Below, one piece after another: positions 49,444 to 57,243 of a stretch of DNA of 64,000 nucleotides. The translations under genes and the position numbers were made by a program. A model generated the notes under the pieces. It made no database searches and was not told the origin of the DNA. It was given only the letters and a program-made list of their open reading frames with translations. Each line of letters begins with the position of its first letter. Positions within the stretch are counted from its first letter, which is position 1. This DNA comes from a virus: positions 1-64,000 of IMG/VR virus record IMGVR_UViG_3300011113_000202. The stretch is one strand, 5' to 3'.

Positions 49444-49620
49444 ATGCCTAAGTATGATTACAAGTGTGACACTTGTGGTTCTATAGTTGAATTTGAGCGT
49501 GGTATGGGAGAAGATAGAGGGCCATCTTGTTGCTCTAATATCATGACACGTATATGGAATTCTGCACCTGGCATTATGTTTAATGGTTCTGGTTTTTATT
49601 CAACTGACAATAGAAAGTAG
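49444..49620 (+). CDS. FmdB-family zinc-ribbon protein
   Basis: 58 residues. The FmdB signature MPKYDYKCDTCG...FNGSGFYSTDNR is clear; Cys8/Cys11 and Cys29/30 form the knuckles. AAAAGGAG ribosome site. FmdB proteins are thought to be regulatory or metal-binding. The transcript has a consensus promoter and a structured leader, unusual for such a small gene. Confidence 0.78.
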   Translation: MPKYDYKCDTCGSIVEFERGMGEDRGPSCCSNIMTRIWNSAPGIMFNGSGFYSTDNRK

Positions 49621-49623
49621 AGA

Positions 49624-49629
49624 TATAAT
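49624..49629 (+). promoter_or_regulatory. TATAAT box, leaderless gene at 49636
   Basis: TATAAT at 49624-49629 places +1 on the A of ATG 49636. No Shine-Dalgarno and no good -35. Confidence 0.55.
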
Positions 49630-49635
49630 TATATT

Positions 49636-49896
49636 ATGAGTTTAATTGTAAAAGAGCATCCTAGTGTAAAGCAAAAAGAATGGCTATTAAAAGCAATAGA
49701 CAGGTGTGATAGTTGTGGTGCTCAAGCCTATGTAATGGTAAAAGGCTCTACTGGAGATCTGATGTTTTGTGGTCATCACTATGAAAAAATTATGAATAAC
49801 CCAGATGCCTATACAAAAATGATGGCATTTATGCTTGAAGTTGTTGATGAGCGTGAGCGTTTGATAGACAATAAATTGATAGGGAGTCATAACTAA
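49636..49896 (+). CDS. Small zinc-ribbon protein of actinobacterial type (DUF7455-like)
   Basis: 86 residues. RCDSCGAQAYVMVKGSTGDLMFCGHHY: CxxCGAQAYV...L.FCGHH is the pattern of a small actinobacterial family (DUF7455-like by memory). A helical tail follows. Function unknown. It supports an actinobacterial host. Overlaps the next start (TAATG). Confidence 0.65.
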   Translation: MSLIVKEHPSVKQKEWLLKAIDRCDSCGAQAYVMVKGSTGDLMFCGHHYEKIMNNPDAYTKMMAFMLEVVDERERLIDNKLIGSHN

Positions 49897-50303
49897 TGTA
49901 CCAATATTATGTAAGAGAAGTAAAATCAGTTGTTGATGGAGATACCATTGATGTTATTATTGATTTAGGTTTTAATATTCTTTTTGAACAACGTGTCCGT
50001 ATGGCTGGAATAGATACTCCAGAATCTCGTACTAAAGATAAGTTTGAAAAAAGTCTAGGTATTGAATCAAAAGAATATTTAAAGAAACATCTAAAGGATG
50101 CTAAATCTGTTGTAATTAAGACTGAGAAAATGGATTCGTCTGAGAAGTATGGTCGTATTTTAGGTTGGGTATATATCAATGGAGATACAGAATCTCTTAA
50201 TGATAAGATGATTAATGATGGTTATGCTTGGGGCTATCTTGGAGATACCAAAGTTAAAGATTTTTCAGCATTAGCAGCACAAAGAAAAAAATCTGGTAAA
50301 TGA
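49896..50303 (+). CDS. Thermonuclease (SNase-like)
   Basis: 135 residues, no signal peptide. The SNase active site is visible: VVDGDTID (Ca ligand), RMAGIDTPESR (Arg and catalytic Glu), EKYGRILG (Arg). It cuts DNA or RNA without sequence choice; inside the cell it may degrade host DNA. Overlaps the thioredoxin gene by 4 nt. Confidence 0.85.
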   Translation: MYQYYVREVKSVVDGDTIDVIIDLGFNILFEQRVRMAGIDTPESRTKDKFEKSLGIESKEYLKKHLKDAKSVVIKTEKMDSSEKYGRILGWVYINGDTESLNDKMINDGYAWGYLGDTKVKDFSALAAQRKKSGK

Positions 50304-50554
50304 AAACCGTATATTATTTTACTGCAGATTGGTGTTCGCCATGCAAGCGAACAAGACCAATAGTAGAGGAACTTAGTCGTGAGCAAACAACTGCCATGTT
50401 TCAAATAATAGACGTTGATGATAATTCTACTTTAGCAAATACATTTGCGATTCAATCTATTCCAACATTTATTTTATTTGAAAACGGTATAGAAAAGAAT
50501 AGAATTATAGGTGGACAAACCAAGGAAAGTTTGATAGGCTTTATAAATGGATAA
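50300..50554 (+). CDS. trx: Thioredoxin-like protein
   Basis: 84 residues, short thioredoxin fold: active site ADWCSPCKRTRP (CxxC at 12-15), IIDVDDN, and the cis-Pro SIPTFILF. Reduces disulfides; may serve phage nucleotide synthesis or act as a polymerase partner. Overlaps the SNase gene by ATGA and the next gene by 8 nt. Confidence 0.85.
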   Translation: MKTVYYFTADWCSPCKRTRPIVEELSREQTTAMFQIIDVDDNSTLANTFAIQSIPTFILFENGIEKNRIIGGQTKESLIGFING

Positions 50555-50879
50555 AAACAGTAAAGAAATAGAAAGGCTCATTCTGGCTGGAGCAATACAG
50601 GTTGCTGGTGTAGATGAAACTGGAGAACTGCTATATCAGTTTACCCCAAAAATGCAAGAGGTAAATGAGCAACTGTATAAAGATCATCTTAATTTTGTTA
50701 ATTCTGAGATTATGAAACTATGGGAAACTGGCTATGTCAATGTTGATCTATTGTCAGATGAGCCGATAGTGACCTTAACCAAGAAGGCTTTTATTCCAGA
50801 TGCCCTTGCCAAATTAACAAAACAACAGCGCTGGTCTTTAGAGGAAATAAAAAGGCTGCTTAAAAAGCGAGAAGTCTGA
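50547..50879 (+). CDS. Conserved helical protein
   Basis: 110 residues, overlapping the thioredoxin gene. Contains VDETGELLYQFTPKMQEVNEQLY and a C-terminal helix with LTKQQRWSLEEIKRLLKKRE. The mixture of a short beta hairpin and helices resembles a small regulatory or adaptor protein. No family recognised. Confidence 0.5.
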   Translation: MDKNSKEIERLILAGAIQVAGVDETGELLYQFTPKMQEVNEQLYKDHLNFVNSEIMKLWETGYVNVDLLSDEPIVTLTKKAFIPDALAKLTKQQRWSLEEIKRLLKKREV

Positions 50880-50885
50880 TATAAT
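50877..50885 (+). promoter_or_regulatory. Extended -10 promoter (TGA-TATAAT), leaderless
   Basis: TG at 50877-50878 and TATAAT at 50880-50885; +1 falls on the A of ATG 50892. The box overlaps the upstream stop codon. Confidence 0.65.
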
Positions 50886-50891
50886 CTTAGT

Positions 50892-52133
50892 ATGCCATAT
50901 CGTGTAGGTTCAAGAGGTTCGTATGGGTGCTCTGGCTACCCTGCTGTAAAAGAGGACGGTACCGTAATGGGCTGTCACGAAACACGAGCACAGGCTGCTG
51001 CACAGATTTATGCAATTAATCAAAGCGAAGGCAATATTGGTAAGAACATGCACGAAATCAAAGAAGGAGATTTTGTCATGGGTGCAACCAGTGAAGGTCT
51101 TGTTCATGGTGTAGTTGAGCATATAATGACTGAAGGTGGAACTCTTGGAACACCTGGAACAAGATATGCTCTTGAGTCAATGCCACCAGAAAATCCTGCA
51201 ATGTCTGTCAGGGTTTATAAAGAAGAAGATGGCGAATGGGAACCAACTGCTTATAGCATCGGAATGATGTATGCAGATGCACAAAAAATAGATATTGAAA
51301 CACATAGCATGGACGCAGAAGAAACTATGAAATCTTATCATTCTGATAATGAAGAAGAAGACAAATGGGATAATATTACTAAGGCATGTTGGGTAGGATA
51401 TGAACAGCAAGGAATGAAAGAAAAAGATGGCAGAATGGTTCCAAATTGTGTTCCAGTTGGAAAGTCAAATAATATAGATAAAGCAAAAGGTATCTCCGTT
51501 GGAGATCACGTTTTGTTTGCTGTTCCAAAACCACCAGATAAGACTGAATCTGCTCATGGACTTGTAGAAAGAGTTGAAAGATCTGGCACTGTAAAAATTC
51601 CTGGAACAAATGAAAGCGTTGAAGCATCTGCAGATAATCCTGTTGCTATTGTTAGAGTATATGCAATGGATGAAAATGGCAAGATGACTAGAACAGATAG
51701 ACGTGTTGCAAAACCTTTTAGTTCTTTAAGAATTTCTTCTAAACCTATTGATAAATCAATGCATGATGAAGATGATGACGAAGATGATGATGTAAAAAAA
51801 GCATCTGCAAAAGTAGAATCAAGACTAAGAGAATTAGTTGAAGATTATAATAAAGGTAAAGAAGGAAACAAAAAAATAACTGTTGGTACTTTAAGACAAG
51901 TATATAATCGTGGCATCGGTGCATATAGAACTAACCCATCTTCTGTACGTGGTAGCGTAGCAAGTGCAGAACAATGGGCTATGGGAAGAGTTAATGCTTT
52001 TATGGCAGGACTTCGTGGTAGATTTCCAAGAAAACCATTTGATTTAGATTTATTTCCAAGTGGTCATCCAAGATCAACTAAAAAGTTTGACTGGTCTGGA
52101 TCATTATTTGATATTAAAACTTTTAGGAGATAA
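50892..52133 (+). CDS. Multi-domain protein with two TUDOR-like (DUF2945-like) modules
   Basis: 413 residues. (1) N-terminal GSYGCSGYPAVKEDGTVMGCHETRAQAAAQIYAIN. (2) Small barrel-like module IKEGDFVMGATSEGLVHGVVEHI (about 55-115). (3) ACWVGYEQQGMKEKDGRMVPNCVP (about 160-185), a Cys-containing phage motif. (4) A second barrel ISVGDHVLFAVPKPPDKTESAHGLVERV. (5) An acidic run HDEDDDEDDD. (6) A C-terminal helical domain (VGTLRQVYNRGIGAYRTN...EQWAMGRVNAFMAGLRGRFPR). The repeated barrel and Cys motifs occur in phage head-associated proteins; a virion or internal head role is possible. Leaderless start. Confidence 0.6.
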   Translation: MPYRVGSRGSYGCSGYPAVKEDGTVMGCHETRAQAAAQIYAINQSEGNIGKNMHEIKEGDFVMGATSEGLVHGVVEHIMTEGGTLGTPGTRYALESMPPENPAMSVRVYKEEDGEWEPTAYSIGMMYADAQKIDIETHSMDAEETMKSYHSDNEEEDKWDNITKACWVGYEQQGMKEKDGRMVPNCVPVGKSNNIDKAKGISVGDHVLFAVPKPPDKTESAHGLVERVERSGTVKIPGTNESVEASADNPVAIVRVYAMDENGKMTRTDRRVAKPFSSLRISSKPIDKSMHDEDDDEDDDVKKASAKVESRLRELVEDYNKGKEGNKKITVGTLRQVYNRGIGAYRTNPSSVRGSVASAEQWAMGRVNAFMAGLRGRFPRKPFDLDLFPSGHPRSTKKFDWSGSLFDIKTFRR

Positions 52134-52134
52134 A

Positions 52135-52275
52135 ATGTCATCTGGTTCATATAAAAAACATCATGGTTTTAATCCAGTTCAAATAAAAAATGGGATGATT
52201 GTTCGTCTTCGTAAAGACGGAACAATTAAAGCAGTTCTAGGAAAATACGGAGAGTACAAAAAGAATGAAAAATAA
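52135..52275 (+). CDS. Very small basic protein with KOW-like turn
   Basis: 46 residues, ATG 52135 after TTAGGAGAT. MIVRLRKDGTIKAVLGKYGEYKK is a short basic beta hairpin reminiscent of KOW/SH3-type. One base after the multi-domain gene and overlapping the next gene by 11 nt. Confidence 0.5.
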   Translation: MSSGSYKKHHGFNPVQIKNGMIVRLRKDGTIKAVLGKYGEYKKNEK

Positions 52276-52666
52276 TATTAAGGTTGTACAGCCAGCCGAT
52301 ATACATAAAGAAGAAACATATACACCAACAGCAGGAATGAAATCTGCTGCTCGTCGTGCTCTTCGTTGGAAAGAAGAGGGCAAGGCAAGGGGCGCAGGAA
52401 CTCCAGTTGGTTGGGGTCGTGCTACTGATATTGTAGCGGGTAGATCAATGTCATTGTCTACAGTAAAAAGAATGTACTCTTTCTTTTCTCGTCATGAAGT
52501 TGACAAAAAAGGAAAAGACTTCTATAATACTAGTAACCCTTCTAATGGTCGTATCATGTGGGATGCATGGGGCGGAGATGCGGGGTTTTCTTGGTCACGC
52601 AAAATTGTAGAACGTGAAAAGAATAAAGCAAACAAAGCGTGGGAAGGCAGCGCATTTAGTCGCTAG
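52265..52666 (+). CDS. Conserved phage protein with R-W-G-G-D motifs
   Basis: 133 residues. GMKSAARRALRWKEEGKARGAGTPVGWGRATDIVAGRSMSL, then VKRMYSFFSRHEVDKKGKDF, then GRIMWDAWGGDAGFSWS. This pattern (R.AL.W..E...G.TpVGwgRA.di..., MysfFsRHEvDk, WdaWGGDaG) is widely found in phage proteins, often beside head genes or as part of protease/MuF fusions, and has no assigned activity that I can state. Linked with the 50892 gene. Confidence 0.65.
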   Translation: MKNNIKVVQPADIHKEETYTPTAGMKSAARRALRWKEEGKARGAGTPVGWGRATDIVAGRSMSLSTVKRMYSFFSRHEVDKKGKDFYNTSNPSNGRIMWDAWGGDAGFSWSRKIVEREKNKANKAWEGSAFSR

Positions 52667-52677
52667 GGGGTAGCGAA

Positions 52678-52848
52678 ATGGATGATTTAGGAATTGAAGA
52701 ACTAAAACAATTAGTTTCTTTTTATAAACAAAGATCTTCTGAGTTAGAGTTTTCTAATTTGCAGTGGCAGTTGAGGTATGCTAAATTACAAGCATCTTTA
52801 TCTCAACCGATTCCAGCAACTAAGGTAACAAAAACCAAATCTGAGTAA
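52678..52848 (+). CDS. Small coiled-coil protein
   Basis: 56 residues, ATG 52678 after AGGGGGT. Sequence MDDLGIEELKQLVSFYKQRSSE... is a single long helix with heptad spacing followed by a Pro/Lys tail. Short, but well placed with a ribosome site; 11 nt downstream of the previous stop. Confidence 0.6.
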   Translation: MDDLGIEELKQLVSFYKQRSSELEFSNLQWQLRYAKLQASLSQPIPATKVTKTKSE

Positions 52849-52859
52849 CGGATAATAAA

Positions 52860-53276
52860 ATGGAATACGCACTTGCTAGTGTTCTGGCTTTAGCGTTGTC
52901 TTTTATTTTAATAAGTTGGATTGGATCTAAAAGAAAAATATCATCAAAGAAAATTATGTATCGTCAAAGCGATACTCATAATTTTTTAAAAGAATTTTTT
53001 TCTAGAAATATAGAGTCAAACAATAAAAAATCTCAGATTCAAAAAAGAAAAGAAGAAAATAGTACAAAAATAATAGTAACAGAAGATGATAGAGCATACT
53101 GGGTAATTAATAACATTTTTTACACGGCAAATGTAATAGACGGCAGACCAGACTTTGATAATGCAATACCAGTAGACACTTCAAATATGTCTAAGAAAGA
53201 ACTTGACAAAATGCTTTTTATACTGGATAATTTAGGTAGAGGTGATAAGAATGAACGTGGTAGTTCAGGGAACTAG
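52860..53276 (+). CDS. Single-TM membrane protein
   Basis: 138 residues. N-terminal hydrophobic segment YALASVLALALSFILISWIG (about 3-22) followed by a basic stretch, Nin/Cin orientation likely. The cytoplasmic part is Lys/Ser-rich then EDDRAYWVINNIFYTANVIDG RPDFDN. Overlaps the next gene by 26 nt. Function unknown. Confidence 0.55.
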   Translation: MEYALASVLALALSFILISWIGSKRKISSKKIMYRQSDTHNFLKEFFSRNIESNNKKSQIQKRKEENSTKIIVTEDDRAYWVINNIFYTANVIDGRPDFDNAIPVDTSNMSKKELDKMLFILDNLGRGDKNERGSSGN

Positions 53277-53601
53277 CGACTTTAACGAATACAATGTATT
53301 CCTTCGTGCTATGGGTGTAGCCATGTCTGGTATGCCAGATGGCGATGTAGAGTTTAATGTTTATTCTGTAGGGCCTGCAAGAATTAATTCTATGGTTTCT
53401 GAGTTTTGCAATCTTTCAGAAAGAGGAATGAAGGCAAGAGGTAAAAAGATTAAGTATTATAAAGTTCCATTTTCTTGGGTAGAAGAAAATATGGAATACA
53501 TTAATTACTTTGCTTTTATGAGCAAACCAAAACAACCAGTATCTAAACTAATAGCAAATGCGGAACTACAAGGTAAAGAGATAGGAATATTCAGGTATTA
53601 A
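53251..53601 (+). CDS. Rossmann-like (SLOG-type) small protein
   Basis: 116 residues, ATG 53251 after AGAGGTGA. It begins MNVVVQGTSDFNEYNVF, a short strand-loop with a GTSDF turn like YspA/SLOG nucleotide-binding proteins, then alternating strands and helices. A nucleotide- or ligand-sensing role is possible; not proven. Confidence 0.5.
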   Translation: MNVVVQGTSDFNEYNVFLRAMGVAMSGMPDGDVEFNVYSVGPARINSMVSEFCNLSERGMKARGKKIKYYKVPFSWVEENMEYINYFAFMSKPKQPVSKLIANAELQGKEIGIFRY

Positions 53602-53602
53602 T

Positions 53603-54565
53603 ATGACACAACAAGATCCAAGATTTTTTTGCTACAAAGAAGAATTCTTTGGTGGCACAGAATATATGGCAAGATATTTTCATAAAAATGTTGCACCATA
53701 TGTTCCACAACTAAAAGAATATAACTGTTTAATTTTACCAGGACAGACAGACAAATCATATGCAGAACTGATATATGAACCAAAAGAAATTATTATATGG
53801 CTACATAATCTGGTAGACCAGTTTGGTTTTCAACTGTATCATATGTTTACAGATAAAAGATTTATAGATAAAGTTAAATACATCATTACTGTATCTGAAT
53901 ATCATAAACAGGACGTAATCAATAAAACTGGTATTGACCCAAATAAGGTTGTTGTAATTTATAATGCAATTGATCCTATTGATAATAATCTTTCTAGATT
54001 TAAAAATGTAGATGTGCCACAATTAATATATACATCATCTCCAGGTCGTGGACTTGAAATAGGATTAACAGCATTATCTAAATTAGATATTGACTTTAGA
54101 TTGAGCATATTTAATGAAATTATTCCAGATTTAGTTAAAATAGATGATAAAAATAAAAAGATCTTACAAGACCCAAGATTCTTTTTCTATGGTAAAACCC
54201 CGCACAAAACGGTTCTAGATCATATGTCACGTTCGCATATCTTTATGCATACTAGCAACTGGCATGAAACCTTCTGCCTATCTCTTGTAGAGGGCTTAAG
54301 TGCTAATTGTTTGGCTGTATACAGTACCTTCGGATCTTTGGGAGAGGTTGGTTGTGGTTTTGGTTTGCCATATGATATAGAAAATAAAACACAAAAAGAT
54401 ATTGAAAAGCATGTAGAGGTATTCTCTAATAAGATTACTAAGGCAATCAGCATGATTAAAAATGGAGAATTTAATCCAGGCAATCAGGCAGAAACTATAA
54501 ACAAAAAGTATTCTTGGGAAGCATTTACTAACGCTTGGATTGATTTTTATGAAAAGAGAATATAG
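53603..54565 (+). CDS. Glycosyltransferase (GT4-like, GT-B fold)
   Basis: 320 residues. The C-terminal half has the family-4 pattern SSPGRGLEIGLTALSKL, SRSHIFMHTSNWHETFCLSLVEGLSANCLAV (acceptor/donor loop with the conserved Glu), and CGFGLPYDI. Transfers a sugar from an activated nucleotide donor. It is on the plus strand apart from the minus-strand glycan operon (57874-64000), suggesting an independent arrival or an extra sugar step. Overlaps the next gene by one base. Confidence 0.75.
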   Translation: MTQQDPRFFCYKEEFFGGTEYMARYFHKNVAPYVPQLKEYNCLILPGQTDKSYAELIYEPKEIIIWLHNLVDQFGFQLYHMFTDKRFIDKVKYIITVSEYHKQDVINKTGIDPNKVVVIYNAIDPIDNNLSRFKNVDVPQLIYTSSPGRGLEIGLTALSKLDIDFRLSIFNEIIPDLVKIDDKNKKILQDPRFFFYGKTPHKTVLDHMSRSHIFMHTSNWHETFCLSLVEGLSANCLAVYSTFGSLGEVGCGFGLPYDIENKTQKDIEKHVEVFSNKITKAISMIKNGEFNPGNQAETINKKYSWEAFTNAWIDFYEKRI

Positions 54566-54774
54566 TGATAATTAAAAACTTAGAACAAATGGAAAAAATA
54601 GTTTCCAAAAACAAAGGCCTATGTTGGGTTGGTTGGGATGTTGCAGATCGTCGCCGTACAGAGGCTGGCAGAACTGCTATTAACGGTGTTAGAGTAGATA
54701 GTCAATGGTACGTCCAGACACTTTATCCACTCACTAGCAACGGATGGGATTTACCGAATAAGTATAGGATGTAA
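54565..54774 (+). CDS. Small protein upstream of WhiB
   Basis: 69 residues, GTG start at 54565. Contains KGLCWVGWDVADRRRTEAGR and GVRVDSQWYVQTLYPLTSNGWDLP. No family recognised. Two bases before the WhiB gene, so likely co-expressed. Confidence 0.5.
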   Translation: MIIKNLEQMEKIVSKNKGLCWVGWDVADRRRTEAGRTAINGVRVDSQWYVQTLYPLTSNGWDLPNKYRM

Positions 54775-54776
54775 GC

Positions 54777-55058
54777 ATGAAGCAGCACCTTTGGAAGGAT
54801 GATGCTTTGTGTCTAGGATCAGATACAAACATGTTCTTTGATACATACGAAGAAAAACCAGATACAAGAGAGTTTGTTGATTCTCTTTGTCGTACCTGCC
54901 CAATGGCAAGAAAGTGCTTTGCTGTTGGAGTTTCTGGAAAAGAATGGGGCATCTGGGGCGGGGTATATTTAGAAGAAGGCAAAATATCAAAAGAGTTTAA
55001 TAGTCATAAGACTAAAAACGATTGGTCTTATACTTGGCAAGCATTAACGATGGGATAA
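54777..55058 (+). CDS. WhiB-like Fe-S transcription regulator
   Basis: 93 residues. Four cysteines Cys12 (ALCLG), Cys38 and Cys41 (LCRTC), Cys47 (ARKC) hold a 4Fe-4S cluster; the G(I/V)WGG turn (EWGIWGGVYLEEG) follows. WhiB proteins bind the principal sigma factor of actinobacteria; phage copies (such as those in mycobacteriophage TM4) can shut down host WhiB functions and block superinfection. The basic C-terminal DNA-contact segment is short. Confidence 0.88.
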   Translation: MKQHLWKDDALCLGSDTNMFFDTYEEKPDTREFVDSLCRTCPMARKCFAVGVSGKEWGIWGGVYLEEGKISKEFNSHKTKNDWSYTWQALTMG

Positions 55059-55060
55059 TT

Positions 55061-55291
55061 ATGTATACAGATAATATGCGTAGGGCTTTTCATTCTATAC
55101 CTGCGCCTAAAAACTTTGTTATTTCTCTTATTGACAATGAGCACTTTCTTACGATAAAATTAGATGAGAGGTCTTTCTTGCCATTAACACATGACGAGAA
55201 AATGGAAGCGGTGAAATACGTCACCCTTGTAAAGAATGCTTTAGAGATGGAGGGCGCTGTTGTGTTGGTAACACGAGAGCCACTAAAATGA
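55061..55291 (+). CDS. Conserved small protein
   Basis: 76 residues, start ATG 55061, two bases after the WhiB stop. Alpha/beta with FVISLIDNEHFLTIKLDERSF and helix DEKMEAVKYVTLVKNALEMEGA. Overlaps the next small gene by ATGA. Unknown role. Confidence 0.55.
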   Translation: MYTDNMRRAFHSIPAPKNFVISLIDNEHFLTIKLDERSFLPLTHDEKMEAVKYVTLVKNALEMEGAVVLVTREPLK

Positions 55292-55419
55292 TAAAACTAT
55301 TATTTAAATCTTTAGTTTGTATTGCAAAAGATCATCAATTTATTGATGTTGGTAAGTGTCCATTTACTGGAAATCAATATAAAATGTGTACTAGGTGTCA
55401 AGAAATGGCTATTGCATAA
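55288..55419 (+). CDS. Very small Cys-containing protein
   Basis: 43 residues, ATG 55288 in the ATGA overlap. Cysteines at GKCPF and CTRCQ could form a zinc knuckle. Ends in TAATG shared with the next gene. Real by overlap, function unknown. Confidence 0.5.
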   Translation: MIKLLFKSLVCIAKDHQFIDVGKCPFTGNQYKMCTRCQEMAIA

Positions 55420-55916
55420 TGCAAACATTTCTTCCACACTCTACATTTGATAAATGTGCTCAGGCATTAGATAACAAAAGACTTAACAAACAAATCTTAG
55501 AAGGCTATCAAATATTAAATGTTAATTCTGGTATGTCAAAAACTGGGGGTTGGCGTAATCATCCTGCAGTTCTTATGTGGAAAGGTCATGAAGGTAGCCT
55601 TCTTCAATACATTCAAGAAATGATAACAGAAGCAAAAGTGCGTGGTATTAATACAGAAGGTAATGAAAATAATATTAAAGCATTATTTGAAAAAGTTGGA
55701 GATTCTTGGAACTATAGCATTCCAACATGGATGAATGACAACATAAAGTTGATGCGTGTAATTACTACTCATAGATATAATCTATTCAAAAAAGATCCTT
55801 TATATTATGCTAGATATCAGATTGCTATGAATAGTCCTTATAACATACCCTGCTGTCCTGAGCGTAAAACACCATGTCAATACTACTGGGTAACACACGA
55901 AAGTAGAGTACAATAG
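55419..55916 (+). CDS. Pyrimidine dimer DNA glycosylase-like protein
   Basis: 165 residues, ATG 55419. MQTFLPHSTFDKCAQALDNKRLNKQILEGYQIL, then GWRNHPAVLMWKGHEGSLLQYIQEM, matches the Pyr_excise family related to T4 DenV: starts DNA repair at UV dimers, with the N-terminal amine as nucleophile in DenV. C-terminal CCPERKTPCQYYW could bind metal. It fits a sunlit habitat. The longer upstream start at 55395 lies within the previous gene. Confidence 0.75.
   Translation: MQTFLPHSTFDKCAQALDNKRLNKQILEGYQILNVNSGMSKTGGWRNHPAVLMWKGHEGSLLQYIQEMITEAKVRGINTEGNENNIKALFEKVGDSWNYSIPTWMNDNIKLMRVITTHRYNLFKKDPLYYARYQIAMNSPYNIPCCPERKTPCQYYWVTHESRVQ
55909..55914 (+). promoter_or_regulatory. Possible TACAAT -10, leaderless gene at 55921
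   Basis: TACAAT at 55909-55914 would put +1 on ATG 55921, which lacks a Shine-Dalgarno. No TG extension. Confidence 0.35.
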
Positions 55917-55920
55917 GTAT

Positions 55921-56352
55921 ATGGACATGCTAACATTAATTCTTGGAATCTTTTCAATCTCTTTTGCTTGTGCCTATGCTTTGTCAGTTTACAGGTCAAA
56001 AAAACTAACAGAGGCATTTGCACAACTTTTAATTTCTCAAGCCCAATTAGAGCAGGCACAAGAAAACTTTTTTAAAACAACAGCAGCAATAAATGATTCT
56101 GATGTTCACACTCAAAATTTTATAAAATTTTTATCTGATTCTCGTGATTGGGCATTTCAGTATATAGAAGAAGTACAAAGTGGTCTACAAAAATTTGTTG
56201 AAGAGGTAGAGCCACAGATTAACCATTACAATAAGTATGGTGCTGCAATAGAAGGAACTATGCCACCATATGATATCGCTTTGAAAAAGATTTCAAAGGA
56301 GATGGAAGATCTTAAAAAGTTTCTTCCAGAAGAAACAATTGATAGACGCTAG
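55921..56352 (+). CDS. Membrane-anchored coiled-coil protein
   Basis: 143 residues. N-terminal TM helix TLILGIFSISFACAYALSVY followed by a long helix with heptads (residues 30-140). Possibly a cell-envelope scaffold or a holin-like spacer. Overlaps the next small gene by 14 nt. Confidence 0.5.
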   Translation: MDMLTLILGIFSISFACAYALSVYRSKKLTEAFAQLLISQAQLEQAQENFFKTTAAINDSDVHTQNFIKFLSDSRDWAFQYIEEVQSGLQKFVEEVEPQINHYNKYGAAIEGTMPPYDIALKKISKEMEDLKKFLPEETIDRR

Positions 56353-56533
56353 AGGTATTCCAACTTGCAGGTGCCCGAATTGTGGAGACACATTATTTAG
56401 AGCGCTTGTTTCTTTTGATCCAGAAACTTATACAATAGGTATGTATCATCTTGACATTCAATGCAATAACTGTGGCGCTCTTGCTACCGCACCAACACCA
56501 TTAGATAATCCAGAGGATAACAATGAAAGATAA
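56339..56533 (+). CDS. Small zinc-ribbon protein
   Basis: 64 residues, TTG start at 56339. Two knuckles CRCPNCG and QCNNCG. ALVSFDPETYTIGMYHLDIQC forms the strands. Overlaps both neighbours. Unknown function. Confidence 0.5.
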   Translation: MIDARGIPTCRCPNCGDTLFRALVSFDPETYTIGMYHLDIQCNNCGALATAPTPLDNPEDNNER

Positions 56534-57242
56534 AAAAGTATTTTTTATACCAAAAAGTGAAGAAGTTTTTGATTGTATAAAACATCCACAACCAGCAAAA
56601 AGATATATTCCAGACTGGTTTAAACAGATGCCGCAATATCTTTTAGATGTTGATGGAAATAAACGTGATGGAACAGCAAAAATTTGTCCTCCATTTACTG
56701 ATTCATTTTTAATGGGTTACATACAAGAACTTCCATGCGATATTTTAATTAATTATAATGGTTATGATGAAAAAAATAAAATGGATTTAATAGAATATGA
56801 ATGGTCTGGAGATTTTAGACCATTATCTACAAGACTAGAAGAATCTAGATCAAGCAGAGTCTTGCCAGATTTTAATGGATATTATAAAACAGAATTTCAC
56901 TGGAATACTCTTTGGGAACCAGAAACTCCAGTAGGATATAGTACTCTTTATATGCATCCATTAAACAGATATGATTTGCCATTTTTAACACTTAATGGAG
57001 TTATAGATACTGATAAATGGAGTGTTAGTGGGGCACTTCCATTTTTACTTAAACATGGCTTTCAAGGAATAATTCCTGCTGGAACACCTATTTATCAAAC
57101 AATTTTTATTAAAAGAGAGTCTTGGTCTTCAAATGCAAAAGAATATGATAAAAGAAAACAGTCTAATATGGGGTATAGTGTAAAAAAATTTTTTACAGGC
57201 GGGTATAAAAAACAATATTGGTCAAAAAAAGAATATAAGTAG
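56523..57242 (+). CDS. Conserved phage protein of unknown function
   Basis: 239 residues. Aromatic-rich alpha/beta protein: HPQPAKRYIPDWFKQMPQY, TAKICPPFTDSFLMGY, FHWNTLWEPETPVGYSTLYMHPLNRYDLPF, LPFLLKHGFQGIIPAGTPIYQ. This pattern (kP..kyiP.W.k.mP, T.K.C.P..D....GY) is seen in marine and freshwater phages without a role. The aromatic patches and conserved His may bind a sugar or metal. Overlaps the previous zinc-ribbon gene by 11 nt. Confidence 0.55.
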   Translation: MKDKKVFFIPKSEEVFDCIKHPQPAKRYIPDWFKQMPQYLLDVDGNKRDGTAKICPPFTDSFLMGYIQELPCDILINYNGYDEKNKMDLIEYEWSGDFRPLSTRLEESRSSRVLPDFNGYYKTEFHWNTLWEPETPVGYSTLYMHPLNRYDLPFLTLNGVIDTDKWSVSGALPFLLKHGFQGIIPAGTPIYQTIFIKRESWSSNAKEYDKRKQSNMGYSVKKFFTGGYKKQYWSKKEYK

Positions 57243-57243
57243 T

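Noticed and set aside
52851-52856. GATAAT box before the gene at 52860
   Set aside because: The spacing to the ATG is too short to give a leaderless start and there is no TG extension or -35.
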